A DNA stretch of 64,000 nucleotides from GWE2-42-39 sp963668595 (lineage in GTDB: Bacteria; Bacteroidota; Bacteroidia; Bacteroidales; Prolixibacteraceae): positions 2,170,001 to 2,234,000 of the forward strand of contig OY764876.1 in the NCBI GenBank assembly GCA_963668595.1, given 5' to 3'. Below, one piece after another: positions 9,223 to 18,090 of the stretch. The position numbers and the translations under genes were made by a program. Position 1 is the stretch's first letter, and each line of letters opens with the position of its first letter. The notes under the pieces were generated by a model, which was given only the letters and a program-made list of their open reading frames with translations, did no database searches and was not told the DNA's origin.

Positions 9223-9381
9223 ATGAAAAGGACATTTCAGCCATCTAACAGAAAGCGCAGAAACAAACATGGTTTCAGAGAAAGAATGTCGACTGCAAAT
9301 GGCCGTAAAGTTTTGAAGGCCCGCAGAGCAAAAGGCAGAAAGAAACTTACTGTTTCTGACGAGCCAAGACACAAGCGCTAA
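9223..9381 (+). CDS. rpmH: 50S ribosomal protein L34
   Basis: A 52-residue highly basic protein starting MKRTFQPSNRKRRNKHGF and containing RMSTANGRKVLKARRAKGRK, the unmistakable L34 sequence of the large ribosomal subunit. It ends EPRHKR at 9381. It is short enough to be missed by ordinary ORF calling. It has its own consensus promoter upstream and a rho-independent terminator 34 bp downstream, so it is a monocistronic unit. The usual neighbours dnaA and rnpA are not here. Confidence 0.97.
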   Translation: MKRTFQPSNRKRRNKHGFRERMSTANGRKVLKARRAKGRKKLTVSDEPRHKR

Positions 9382-9414
9382 GCAAAGAAGATATTGACTT
9401 CAATATACATGAAG

Positions 9415-9445
9415 AGGTAAAGAACAGTGTTTCTTTACCTTTTTG
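9415..9445 (+). terminator. Rho-independent terminator after rpmH
   Basis: A 10-bp perfect stem, AGGTAAAGAA (9415-9424) with TTCTTTACCT (9431-9440), has a 6-base loop followed by TTTTT. Confidence 0.88.
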
Positions 9446-9583
9446 TGTTTTGAGCTGTTTCGCCCCGTACATTTTACTGCGCCCAAAACATTCCTCTGCA
9501 AAATACACACATCATTCTTCCCTCAACTGGTAATACTGATTTTTTCGATTATTTTTGTTCCCGTAAAAACAAGAAATTCCGGC

Positions 9584-10402
9584 ATGAGCATTCGATCTTT
9601 TCTAAAAAGTAAATTATTTCTGAAGCATTTGGCTATCGCGGTAGGAGTTACCCTGGTTCTCTTGTACCTGATAGTGTTCATCCTTCGTATTTACACCGAC
9701 CACGGGAATAGCTATCCAACTCCCGACCTGAAAGGAATGAGCCCGCACGAAGCCGAAATGGCTTGCGATCAAAGCGACTTTAAACTTCAAATTGTTGATT
9801 CGCTTTTCGTAAAAGGGGCAACTCCCGGAACAATTGTAGGACAGGTTCCCGTTGCAGGGACGATGGTGAAGAAAAATCGCACTTTGTTTGCCACGCTTTG
9901 TACCATGGCTCCCGAACAAATTGCCATGCCAAAACTTACCGACGTTGCTTACAGGCAAGCCTTAAATATGATTGAAAGCTCCGGCCTCGAATTGGGCAAT
10001 ATTATTTATCGCCCATCGGAATACACCAGTCTGGTTCTCGAACAAATGGCTTTTGGTTCGCCAATTACACCAGGTACTTTAATTGCCAAGGGAACAAGAA
10101 TTGACCTCGTGGTAGGGCAAACTTTCTCGGGCGAACTGATGGACGTTCCAAATCTGGTAGGAGAAAGCTACCTGCAGGCAAAACTCATACTCGAAGCTGC
10201 AATTTTGAATACAGGTGCCATTATTTACGACGATTCTTTTGTCTCGCAAGACGACACATTGAATGCAGTTATCTGGAAACAGCGTCCGGAAGCAGGCGCT
10301 GGAGCAAGTATCCAACAAGGTCAGTCCATCGACATTTGGCTAACCGTTGACCAGTCGAAATCGGATGAGCTTCTGGAAAATCTTAACGATTCTATTGAAT
10401 GA
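9584..10402 (+). CDS. PASTA-domain membrane protein
   Basis: A 272-residue protein with a short cytoplasmic start (MSIRSFLKSKLFLKH), one transmembrane helix at about residues 18-38, then three extracytoplasmic PASTA repeats beginning near YPTPDLKGMS, AMPKLTDVAYRQA and MDVPNLVGESYLQA. PASTA domains bind peptidoglycan stem peptides or penicillins in kinases and transpeptidases. Here no kinase or transpeptidase domain is attached. The open frame extends upstream to 9443, but that stretch overlaps the rpmH terminator and lacks domain content, so ATG 9584 is chosen. It overlaps the pseudouridine synthase gene by 4 bp (ATGA) and lies in a unit with ddl, consistent with an envelope role. Confidence 0.85.
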   Translation: MSIRSFLKSKLFLKHLAIAVGVTLVLLYLIVFILRIYTDHGNSYPTPDLKGMSPHEAEMACDQSDFKLQIVDSLFVKGATPGTIVGQVPVAGTMVKKNRTLFATLCTMAPEQIAMPKLTDVAYRQALNMIESSGLELGNIIYRPSEYTSLVLEQMAFGSPITPGTLIAKGTRIDLVVGQTFSGELMDVPNLVGESYLQAKLILEAAILNTGAIIYDDSFVSQDDTLNAVIWKQRPEAGAGASIQQGQSIDIWLTVDQSKSDELLENLNDSIE

Positions 10403-11466
10403 TTGAAGAAACACCATACATTGACGAGTTTGACGAGAACAATGAAAACGAAGAAAGTGATTTATTTGAACACTTTCGCTTAGTGGTCGATTCGGGCCAG
10501 TCGTTTTTACGTATCGACAAATTTTTGGCTAACCGACTCGAAAATGCTTCGCGCAACCGCATCCAAAATGCTGCGGATGCCGGAAACATTCGCGTAAACG
10601 ACAAGCCAGTAAAATCGAACTATAAAGTAAAACCTGGCGATGTGATAACCATCGTCATGGATTACCCGCGACGCGAACTGAAAATTATTGCCGAAAACAT
10701 TCCGCTCAATATTCATTACGAAGACGACGAACTGATAGTGATTAATAAACCGGCCGGACTGGTTGTTCACCCCGGACATGGCAATTATTCAGGCACACTG
10801 GTCAATGCACTGGCCTGGCATTTTCGCGATTTGCCTTTATTTAATTCCGACGATCCGCGTCCCGGACTGGTGCACCGTATCGACAAAAACACTTCCGGCT
10901 TGTTGGTTATTGCCAAAACAGAAATGGCAAAAAACAAGCTGGCAATGCAGTTTTTCGAGAAAACAACCAAACGAAAATATATTGCGCTGGTTTGGGGAAA
11001 TGTGGCCGACGATGAAGGCACCATTTACGGAAATATTGGCCGGAGTTTAAAAAACCGACAGGTATTTACCGTTTTTCCTGACGAAGATTACGGAAAACCT
11101 GCTGTTACTCATTATAAAGTACTTGAGCGTTTCGACTATGTTACGCTCATCGAATGTCGCCTTGAAACCGGTCGAACACACCAAATTCGTGTACACATGC
11201 AGCATTTGGGACATCCGCTTTTCAACGACGACACCTATGGTGGTGATTCAATTTTAAGAGGAACTACTTTTACCAAGTACAAACAATTCGTACACAATTG
11301 TTTCCAGATTTTACCCCGCCAGGCACTGCACGCCAAAACACTGGGTTTTATTCATCCAGCAACCGGACAGGAAATGCTGTTCGATTCGGAAATTGCCCCT
11401 GATTTGGCTGAAGTAATTGAAAAATGGCGAAATTATATTTCAAACCGACCGTTAAACGAATACTAA
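10399..11466 (+). CDS. RluA/RluD family pseudouridine synthase
   Basis: A 355-residue RluD-type enzyme that isomerises uridines in 23S rRNA. An N-terminal S4 RNA-binding domain (about residues 30-95, RIDKFLANRLENASRNRIQN) is followed by the catalytic domain, with HRIDKNTSGLLVIAKT holding the catalytic aspartate near residue 160 and later RTHQIRVHMQHLGHP. The first 30 residues are acidic. The start overlaps the PASTA gene stop (ATGA), and ddl starts 5 bp after its end, which suggests a three-gene operon. The precise target (positions 1911/1915/1917 for RluD) is assumed by similarity. Confidence 0.93.
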   Translation: MIEETPYIDEFDENNENEESDLFEHFRLVVDSGQSFLRIDKFLANRLENASRNRIQNAADAGNIRVNDKPVKSNYKVKPGDVITIVMDYPRRELKIIAENIPLNIHYEDDELIVINKPAGLVVHPGHGNYSGTLVNALAWHFRDLPLFNSDDPRPGLVHRIDKNTSGLLVIAKTEMAKNKLAMQFFEKTTKRKYIALVWGNVADDEGTIYGNIGRSLKNRQVFTVFPDEDYGKPAVTHYKVLERFDYVTLIECRLETGRTHQIRVHMQHLGHPLFNDDTYGGDSILRGTTFTKYKQFVHNCFQILPRQALHAKTLGFIHPATGQEMLFDSEIAPDLAEVIEKWRNYISNRPLNEY

Positions 11467-11471
11467 TTTTT

Positions 11472-12449
11472 ATGAAGCCCGTTATTGCTGTAGTTTATGG
11501 CGGCGATTCCGCCGAGTTTGTGGTATCAGTTGAAAGCAGTAAAAATGTTTTTGCCTCAATCGACCGCGATATTTTTGATGCATGGAAAGTTCTGGTTCGT
11601 GGAACCGAATGGCAGGTAATGTTAGACGATCAGAAAGTTGCCGATATTGATAAAGGCGATTTTTCGTTCAACTATCAGGATAAAAAAATAAAATTCGACT
11701 ATGCGTACATCACCATTCACGGTACTCCGGGCGAAAACGGAATTCTGCAAGGCTATTTCGATTTAATCGGCATTCCCTACTCAAGTTGCAGCACCGAAAC
11801 TTCAGCACTCACCTTCAATAAATTTTTCTGCAGCAATTTTCTGCGCAGCTTTGGTGTGCCAATGGCTCAATCCATTTTGCTTTCTTCTGCTGAAAAAGCC
11901 GATGCCGAAACCATCGTCAACGAACTTGGTCTGCCTCTTTTTGTAAAACCCAATGCCGGAGGTTCAAGTTTTGGAGTAACCAAAGTGAAATCGGTTGGCG
12001 AACTGGAACAAGCCATTGCAACAGCACTGAAAGAAGATACCGAAGTGTTGATCGAACAGTTTATTCAAGGCGCTGAATTTACCTGTGGACTGGTAAAATT
12101 AGACGGACACAACCTGGTTTTCCCGGTTACAGAAGTGCTTCCAAAGAAAGAATTTTTCGATTTCGAAGCCAAATACACCAAGGGGATGACCGATGAAATT
12201 ACTCCTGCCCGCATCTCCGACGAACTTACACACAAATGCCAGGCTCTTAGCTCTGCTATTTACGATTTATGCCGCTGCGAAGGAATTGTACGCATCGACT
12301 ATATTTTGAAAGACGGAGAATTTTATTTCCTCGAAGTGAACACTACTCCGGGAATGACCGGCACGAGCTTTGTGCCTCAGCAAATTGCTGCCATGGGCGA
12401 AAAATTATCGACCATGCTCACGCGTATCATTCAGCAAAAACTGAAATAA
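11472..12449 (+). CDS. ddl: D-alanine--D-alanine ligase
   Basis: A 325-residue ATP-grasp enzyme joining two D-alanines for peptidoglycan precursors. It starts MKPVIAVVYGGDSAE, has ITIHGTPGENGILQGYFD near residue 85, the ATP-grasp segment LPLFVKPNAGGSSFGV and the metal-binding end FLEVNTTPGMTGTSFVPQQ. A longer frame opens at 11424 inside the preceding gene, but ATG 11472, 5 bp after its stop, gives the normal N-terminus. It is last in the PASTA-rluD-ddl unit and is followed by a terminator hairpin. Confidence 0.95.
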   Translation: MKPVIAVVYGGDSAEFVVSVESSKNVFASIDRDIFDAWKVLVRGTEWQVMLDDQKVADIDKGDFSFNYQDKKIKFDYAYITIHGTPGENGILQGYFDLIGIPYSSCSTETSALTFNKFFCSNFLRSFGVPMAQSILLSSAEKADAETIVNELGLPLFVKPNAGGSSFGVTKVKSVGELEQAIATALKEDTEVLIEQFIQGAEFTCGLVKLDGHNLVFPVTEVLPKKEFFDFEAKYTKGMTDEITPARISDELTHKCQALSSAIYDLCRCEGIVRIDYILKDGEFYFLEVNTTPGMTGTSFVPQQIAAMGEKLSTMLTRIIQQKLK

Positions 12450-12478
12450 AATCGAAAATTATTCTGACGATAAAGCTG

Positions 12479-12508
12479 AAAAAGGAAGCCGGAAGGTTTC
12501 CTTTTTTT
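12479..12508 (+). terminator. Rho-independent terminator after ddl
   Basis: Stem AAAAAGGAAGCC (12479-12490) pairs across a GGAA loop with GGTTTCCTTTTTT, with one G-U pair, and runs into a T-tract. Confidence 0.75.
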
Positions 12509-12569
12509 ATACCTTTGAAATCCTGTTTCGCTGCGAAACAACAATCAACCTGTGAAGTAAGAATAAAAA

Positions 12570-14123
12570 ATGGCTGTACAAAAGAAAAACAACCCGGTCA
12601 AACTGAATATGGAGCAACTAAATGCTCAGTACGGAAAACTTCCGCCCCAGGCAGTAGATGTGGAAGAAGCCGTGTTGGGAGCACTCATGCTCGAACGCGA
12701 TGCCTATATTTCGGTTGCTGATATCATCGATACCCCTAGTTTTTATAAAGACGAACATCAAAAAATATTTGAGGTGATCAAATACTTGTCCACGCACGAG
12801 AAACCGGTGGACTTGCTGATGGTTACTCAGGAACTCAAAAACCGAAACCTGCTCGACGAAGTGGGCGGACCTCTTTATATTACCCGGTTGACCTCACAGG
12901 TGGCCTCTGCTGCTCACATCGAATTTCATGCCCGCATCATTGCTCAGAAATTCATCCAACGCGAACTGATTCGTGTTTCATCTGAAATTCAGACTTGTGC
13001 ATATGATGACACACTTGATGTGGACGACCTGATCGATTTCTCAGAAACAGCTCTTTTTCGGGTTGCTGAAGGAAACATTAAAAAAGAAACCACAGCAATT
13101 CGTCCATTATTAATTGAGGCAACCAAACAAATTGAAGAAGCCTCGAAAAGAGACGACGGACTCAGCGGTGTTCCGAGCGGATTTACAGCTCTCGACCGCA
13201 TTACTTCGGGATGGCAAAAAACCGACCTTGTGATTATTGCCGCCCGTCCTGCAATGGGAAAAACCGCATTCGTACTTTCCATGGCCCGAAACATGGCCGT
13301 TGAACACCGGAAACCAGTTGGCGTTTTCTCGCTTGAGATGTCCTCAATTCAGCTGGTAAACCGTTTAATTGCTTCGGAAACCGAACTCGGTTCAGAAAAA
13401 ATTAAAAACGGACGACTGCAACCCTGGGAATGGGAACATTTCAATCGTAAATTGAATGTACTAGAAGAAGCTCCTATTTTTATTGACGACACCCCTGCCC
13501 TCTCTATTTTCGAATTCAGGGCCAAATGTCGCCGTTTGAAAATGCAACACAATATTGCTGTAGTTATTGTTGACTACCTTCAGTTGATGACTGCCGGCAC
13601 CGATAGCCGCGGAAGTCGTGAACAGGAGGTAAGTATGATTTCTCGTTCGCTCAAGGCCATTGCCAAAGAGCTGGATGTTCCAATTCTGGCACTTTCGCAG
13701 TTAAGTCGTAACGTTGAAGCACGAGAAGGGAAACGGCCTCAGCTTTCCGATCTTCGCGAATCGGGTGCGATTGAGCAGGATGCCGACATTGTTTGTTTCA
13801 TTCACCGCCCCGAATATTATGGGATTACCGAAGATGAATCGGGCAACTCGCTCATTGGTGTTGCGGAAGTAATTATTGCCAAACACCGTAATGGTGCTGT
13901 GGGTGATGTTCCTCTTTCATTCAAAAAACATCTTGCCCGTTTTTCTGATCTGGACAGTATCGTTCCTGATGACTTGGGTGGCTCAATGCAAACACAAAAA
14001 TTTGGATCGAAAATGAATGAAGATGATGGAGGCTTTGGTGGCAACATGCCTGTCAATACTGGCTTTGAAAATGCCATCGATCATTTTTCAAAATTCAAGG
14101 GAGCCGATGATGTGCCGTTTTAA
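12570..14123 (+). CDS. dnaB: Replicative DNA helicase DnaB
   Basis: A 517-residue hexameric replicative helicase. The N-terminal helical domain (about 25-125) contains PPQAVDVEEAVLGALMLE. The RecA-like ATPase contains the Walker A ARPAMGKTAFVLSMARN (about residue 228), the Walker B region VVIVDYLQLM, LSQLSRNVEAREGKRPQLSDL and the terminal signature SGAIEQDADIVCFIHRPEYY. No intein is present: the motifs run continuously. The C-terminus has a Gly/Asp-rich tail. Its last 17 bases overlap the start of the next gene. Confidence 0.97.
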   Translation: MAVQKKNNPVKLNMEQLNAQYGKLPPQAVDVEEAVLGALMLERDAYISVADIIDTPSFYKDEHQKIFEVIKYLSTHEKPVDLLMVTQELKNRNLLDEVGGPLYITRLTSQVASAAHIEFHARIIAQKFIQRELIRVSSEIQTCAYDDTLDVDDLIDFSETALFRVAEGNIKKETTAIRPLLIEATKQIEEASKRDDGLSGVPSGFTALDRITSGWQKTDLVIIAARPAMGKTAFVLSMARNMAVEHRKPVGVFSLEMSSIQLVNRLIASETELGSEKIKNGRLQPWEWEHFNRKLNVLEEAPIFIDDTPALSIFEFRAKCRRLKMQHNIAVVIVDYLQLMTAGTDSRGSREQEVSMISRSLKAIAKELDVPILALSQLSRNVEAREGKRPQLSDLRESGAIEQDADIVCFIHRPEYYGITEDESGNSLIGVAEVIIAKHRNGAVGDVPLSFKKHLARFSDLDSIVPDDLGGSMQTQKFGSKMNEDDGGFGGNMPVNTGFENAIDHFSKFKGADDVPF

Positions 14124-15384
14124 AAAGATAATTCTTACCACCATCTTTTTGCTATTGGTCGGAGCTTATCTGCCATTGCATGCCATGTATCTGCTTATTC
14201 CGATGGATGATACACAAAAAAATCACCTGAAAGCGTATGGCATTGCTTATTCGACTCTGGAACAGGCACAGGAAGTAAAGTGGTTATTGAATTATCGCGG
14301 TGGAAGTTTTCTCATTCAGTATAGCCAGTCGTTACAAAACGAGTGTCTGGTTCGGGGAGTAAGTACCGAAACACTGGCTGATGGACAAGCAAGCAATCTT
14401 CTGGCTGAAATTGCACGTCCGGAGGTTAATCAGGATGCAGTGAGCATGCAAAAGGCACCCAAAATTGCTGTGTATTCACCCCCCAATAAACAACCTTGGG
14501 ACGATGCTGTAACATTGGTGCTTACGTATGCCGAAATAAAATACGATATCATTTACGACGAAGAAGTGCTCAATGGCAAACTAAAAGAATACGATTGGTT
14601 ACACCTGCACCACGAAGATTTTACCGGACAATTTGGTAAATTTTACCGCACCTATCAGCACATGCCCTGGTATCAGGAGGAAGTAAAAACCAATCAGGAA
14701 ATGGCACAACGAATGGGCTTTATGAAAGTATCAGAGATGAAACAGGTCGTAGCTGCCGAAATACAACGATATATCGTCAATGGCGGATTCCTGTTTGCCA
14801 TGTGTGCAGCCACCGACACATATGACATTGCCATGGCCGCTGCCGGTCACGATATGTGTGAAAGCATGTATGACGGAGACCCGGCAGACCCGCAGATAAA
14901 CGAAAAACTGGACTTCGACCACACGCTCGCGTTCCAGAATTTTACTATTGAGCAAAACCCCTTTGCCTACGAATTTTCAAACATTGATGTAACCGATGAC
15001 CGCAAGGTATCGCGCGAACAAGATTATTTCACTTTATTCGAATTTTCAGCCAAATGGGATCCGGTTCCTACCATGCTTTGTCAAAATCACACCAACCTGA
15101 TTCATGGATTCATGGGGCAAACGACAGCCTTCAGAAAAACATTGGTAAAACCCAATGCACTGGTAATGGGAGAAAATAAGGCAGCAGGTGAAGCTCGTTA
15201 TATTCATGGCGAATTAGGAAAAGGCTTCTGGACTTATTACGGAGGACACGACCCCGAAGACTACCGGCATTTGGTTGGAGATCCGCCTACCGATTTAAAT
15301 TTATATCCCAATTCTCCCGGTTACCGGCTTATCCTGAATAATGTACTTTTCCCGGCAGCCAAGAAAAAGAAACAAAAGACCTGA
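14107..15384 (+). CDS. Conserved exported protein (often labelled asparagine synthetase B in Bacteroidota)
   Basis: A 425-residue protein with a signal peptide (CRFKKIILTTIFLLLVGAYL) directly followed by AMYLLIPMD. From memory, close Bacteroidota relatives are labelled asparagine synthetase B, but I see neither an N-terminal glutaminase cysteine nor an ATP-pyrophosphatase loop, and the export signal argues against it. Conserved-looking blocks include PWDDAVTLVLTYAE, WLHLHHEDFTGQFGKFY, FAMCAATDTYDIA and HGELGKGFWTYYGGHDPED, which recall a glutamine-amidotransferase-like flavodoxin fold. ATG 14107 overlaps the dnaB end by 17 bp; a frame opening at 14017 would overlap dnaB much further and is not used. 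The function is unknown. Confidence 0.8.
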   Translation: MMCRFKKIILTTIFLLLVGAYLPLHAMYLLIPMDDTQKNHLKAYGIAYSTLEQAQEVKWLLNYRGGSFLIQYSQSLQNECLVRGVSTETLADGQASNLLAEIARPEVNQDAVSMQKAPKIAVYSPPNKQPWDDAVTLVLTYAEIKYDIIYDEEVLNGKLKEYDWLHLHHEDFTGQFGKFYRTYQHMPWYQEEVKTNQEMAQRMGFMKVSEMKQVVAAEIQRYIVNGGFLFAMCAATDTYDIAMAAAGHDMCESMYDGDPADPQINEKLDFDHTLAFQNFTIEQNPFAYEFSNIDVTDDRKVSREQDYFTLFEFSAKWDPVPTMLCQNHTNLIHGFMGQTTAFRKTLVKPNALVMGENKAAGEARYIHGELGKGFWTYYGGHDPEDYRHLVGDPPTDLNLYPNSPGYRLILNNVLFPAAKKKKQKT

Positions 15385-15487
15385 TGAGACATAGCTCTAT
15401 TAAAATCATATGTCTTATAACATAACAACGGAGTTTCTTTTGTTCTTGACTATATTGTAACTTTCTGAGAATATAAAAATCCCTGAA

Positions 15488-16684
15488 ATGAGAAAGTTAC
15501 AGATTATTTTTCTCTTACTATTGGTTCCCTTTTTATGCATAAGCCAGACCAATAAGTTTTATTATTTTGACAAACATAACAGACTTGTTACCGATACAAC
15601 AAAGGCTGTAATCAGGAAAGAACTAAAAGAATTATCAGAGAAAAAATGGGAAGTTGCATATGCACTACGATCTCATACAGGATGGAAAGAAAATGGGAAA
15701 AAAGAAGTGGTTAATGCAAAAAAGGGAAACAAATTTGAAATAACCCGGGACATTTATGGAACAGGTTTTAACACCACCATTGAAATTTCAGACACACTTT
15801 CCCTCGGATTTCACTTCAAAGAATATTACGGAAATTTTTGTTTTAGAGAGGCCGAAGCGCTAACTCTTTTCCCTCTTGTTTTAAAAGGGAAGTGTACCTA
15901 TTTCCCAAAACTAAAAAACGAAAAAGAGGAACATTGCTTGTACTGGAATAATCTTAAATACCAAGAAATCTACTATCAGCTATCAACAAGTGATTCAACA
16001 AAAATTCCCGAAGTATTTCCTCAATACCCAGGAGGAGCTAATATTTTATTTGACGATATAAGTAGCCTTACTCATTATCCCAATAATCTTAATTTAGATG
16101 AGCTATCAGATACTGCTCTTATTTCAATAATAATAAATGAAAAAGGAAAAATCTCTGATGCAAAAACAATAAAAAGCCTTCATCCTTCAGTTGATTCCTG
16201 CTTTATAGAAGCTATCTTAAAACTAAAATCACCATGGATTGCTGCAATAAGTAATCAACAGTTTGCCCCTTTTGAATATGTCCTTCCTTTCTCTCTTTCA
16301 AAAAGAACAAAAAAGAATAACGATGCAGGAAGGGTATTTATATCGGTTGAGCAAATGCCAAGCTATCCAGGAGGAGAAGAGGCACTTAGAAAAGATATTA
16401 CAAGCAATATAAGATATCCGATTGAAGCACAAAAGAAAGGAATTGAAGGAAAAGTGTTTGTAGGTTTTATTGTCGATACAACTGGATTTATCAAAGATGT
16501 AAAAGTAGTAAGAGGGGTTCATCCTGCATTAAATATGGAAGCTACTAGAGTGGTAAAATCACTAAAACAGTGGATTCCAGGAATGCAAAAAGGAGAAAAA
16601 GTTTGCGTATCCTATACTGTCCCGATCAATTTTGTTTTAGGTAGATCAAATGCAACATTCAGCCGTGACAGAAGCGCATGGTAA
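15488..16684 (+). CDS. Exported protein with TonB C-terminal domains
   Basis: A 398-residue protein with a signal peptide (MRKLQIIFLLLLVPFLCIS, residues 1-19), a unique N-terminal half and two TonB_C-like modules. The first, near 175-270, starts at FPQYPGGANILFDD; the second, near 285-390, starts at MPSYPGGEEALRKD and ends VSYTVPINFVLG. Each has the YPGG start and the NEKGKISDAK or DTTGFIKDVK beta-hairpin typical of Bacteroidota TonB-like energy transducers. It lacks the N-terminal transmembrane anchor and Pro-rich linker of a true TonB, so an envelope-bound accessory role is more likely. It is A-rich compared with its neighbours and stands alone, ended by a strong terminator. Confidence 0.8.
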   Translation: MRKLQIIFLLLLVPFLCISQTNKFYYFDKHNRLVTDTTKAVIRKELKELSEKKWEVAYALRSHTGWKENGKKEVVNAKKGNKFEITRDIYGTGFNTTIEISDTLSLGFHFKEYYGNFCFREAEALTLFPLVLKGKCTYFPKLKNEKEEHCLYWNNLKYQEIYYQLSTSDSTKIPEVFPQYPGGANILFDDISSLTHYPNNLNLDELSDTALISIIINEKGKISDAKTIKSLHPSVDSCFIEAILKLKSPWIAAISNQQFAPFEYVLPFSLSKRTKKNNDAGRVFISVEQMPSYPGGEEALRKDITSNIRYPIEAQKKGIEGKVFVGFIVDTTGFIKDVKVVRGVHPALNMEATRVVKSLKQWIPGMQKGEKVCVSYTVPINFVLGRSNATFSRDRSAW

Positions 16685-16686
16685 AT

Positions 16687-16726
16687 AAAAATCCCGGATA
16701 GTTCAAATTCTCTATCCGGGATTTTT
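16687..16726. terminator. Bidirectional terminator
   Basis: A 15-bp perfect stem, AAAAATCCCGGATAG (16687-16701) with CTATCCGGGATTTTT (16712-16726), has a 10-base loop. It sits between the convergent TonB_C and GH105 genes and serves both. Confidence 0.93.
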
Positions 16727-16744
16727 ATTTAGATATGATGTGAG

Positions 16745-17842
16745 TTATTTCAATTTAATTACCTCACTGCCTGCGAGCAAATACGCTCCTGCACCATATA
16801 CTTCCCATGCTTCGGCATTGAAATTTTTCTTTGGATCCTGACCAATTGGCTGACACCATCCTACCCGACCATCGGATTGAATTAAACCATTCAATGCAAT
16901 CCAGGCTTTTTTCACCACCGGCAAATATTCTGCTTCGTCAAGCAAACCATTATTAATTCCCCATGCAAGGGCATAGCAATAAAAACCGGATCCACTGGCT
17001 TCTCCTCCCGGATAGCTGGCCGGATCGAGCAAACTTGCACGCCACAAGCCATCTTCCTGCTGAATTGAAGCAATTTTTGCTGCCATTTCTTTAAATACTT
17101 GCTGATAAAACGGCAGTTCTTTGTAATCTTTCGGTAGTTCAGACATTACGCGAACCAATCCGCCCATTACCCATCCGTTTCCACGTGACCAGAAAATTTT
17201 CTGTCCGTTAGCCTCTTTCAGTACTTCTGTTTGATCAACTTTATAGCGGACATCACGGGCAAACAAATGCTCGTCTTTGTCATACAATAAATCGTAGCAT
17301 TCTTTAAAAAGCTTATCACTTGCTTCCAGATACTTATTATCTTTTAAAGTTATGCCCAACTTTACATAGGCGGGAGGAGCCATAAACAACGCATCGCACC
17401 ACCACCAGGTAATTGGCATCAACGGAAGTTTTACCGGATATGGAGTTGCCATGAATTTGTCCATTGTTTCTTTAAAAGGTTCAATCATCTTCTGATCTTT
17501 CTTAATGCGAAACACATCCACATACGTTTGGCAAATTGCATAGTCATCAGCATGATGCAAGCGAGGACCAGCTTTCCATTTATTCGCCTCACCCATGGCA
17601 ATCATCGCTTCAAGTAATTGTTTTGATCCGGTAGTTTTGTACGCTTCCGATACTCCGGCATAAAAAGCACCGTTTGTCCAGTCCCATAATTCGTGTTTCG
17701 GGTTTTCAAGTTGCCAGGCAGCAACTCTATTCATTGTTTTTTTTATTTGCGACTTTTTGAAAAGCTTGTCGGAAACACCTCCGGCAAAAGCCGATGAGGC
17801 AAAAAACAAGGCTGCAACGACCAGTGAAATTGATTGTCTCAT
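16745..17842 (-). CDS. Glycoside hydrolase family 105/88-like (unsaturated rhamnogalacturonyl or glucuronyl hydrolase)
   Basis: A 365-residue exported enzyme of the YteR/YesR type, which removes unsaturated uronic acids from oligosaccharides left by polysaccharide lyases. A signal peptide (MRQSISLVVAALFFASSAFA) is followed by an (alpha/alpha)6-barrel. Family blocks are ELWDWTNGAFYAGVSEAY, ADDYAICQTY, PITWWWCDALFMAP, WSRGNGWVMGGLVRVM, SYPGGEASGSGFYCYALAWG and an Ala/Trp-rich end. It sits alone with no lyase or Sus genes beside it, so the substrate (pectin side chain versus another uronate polymer) is open. Confidence 0.88.
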   Translation of the reverse strand: MRQSISLVVAALFFASSAFAGGVSDKLFKKSQIKKTMNRVAAWQLENPKHELWDWTNGAFYAGVSEAYKTTGSKQLLEAMIAMGEANKWKAGPRLHHADDYAICQTYVDVFRIKKDQKMIEPFKETMDKFMATPYPVKLPLMPITWWWCDALFMAPPAYVKLGITLKDNKYLEASDKLFKECYDLLYDKDEHLFARDVRYKVDQTEVLKEANGQKIFWSRGNGWVMGGLVRVMSELPKDYKELPFYQQVFKEMAAKIASIQQEDGLWRASLLDPASYPGGEASGSGFYCYALAWGINNGLLDEAEYLPVVKKAWIALNGLIQSDGRVGWCQPIGQDPKKNFNAEAWEVYGAGAYLLAGSEVIKLK

Positions 17843-17973
17843 GATATAAAATAGTTTATTTGGTTTTAATTATGCAATCGATTGTACAAACATACAAAAT
17901 CATTTTATATTTGCAACAATTCATAAAAAATCATTAAAAAACGATCAAATTATTACACTTTTCTATTTTACGT
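17843..17973. other. AT-rich intergenic segment upstream of the his leader
   Basis: About 130 bp between the divergent GH105 gene and the his promoter. It is AT-rich with runs of A and T and no open frame of note. It presumably holds the GH105 promoter, but I cannot place its boxes with confidence. Confidence 0.5.
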
Positions 17974-18005
17974 GTTGCTTCAGATTCAATTTATAACTAT
18001 ACTTG
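17974..18005 (+). promoter_or_regulatory. Candidate promoter of the his operon
   Basis: GTTG at 17974-17977 and TATACTTG at 17998-18005 are spaced by 20 bases and resemble TTTG / TAnnTTTG with one mismatch each. The pair is well placed, 22 bp before the leader peptide start. Confidence 0.45.
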
Positions 18006-18027
18006 TGCTCTCAATATCGAAAAAGAA

Positions 18028-18090
18028 ATGAAGAACACATTTGTACACGGCGGCCATCATCATCTTGATCTATCAACAGGTAGGCCGTAA
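18028..18090 (+). CDS. hisL: his operon leader peptide
   Basis: A 20-codon reading frame, MKNTFVHGGHHHLDLSTGRP, contains four histidines within ten residues (codons at 18046-18048 and 18055-18063). It lies 85 bp upstream of hisG and directly before an intrinsic terminator, the layout of an amino-acid-controlled attenuator. The stop codon (18088-18090) directly follows the octamer GGTAGGCC that can form the antiterminator. Ribosome pausing on the His codons when charged tRNA-His is scarce is the expected sensing step; that is inference from the enteric his and trp systems. Confidence 0.85.
   Translation: MKNTFVHGGHHHLDLSTGRP

Noticed and set aside
9443..9583. 47-codon N-terminal extension of the PASTA protein
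   Set aside because: It overlaps the rpmH terminator and adds a second hydrophobic stretch not expected in the family; ATG 9584 is better.
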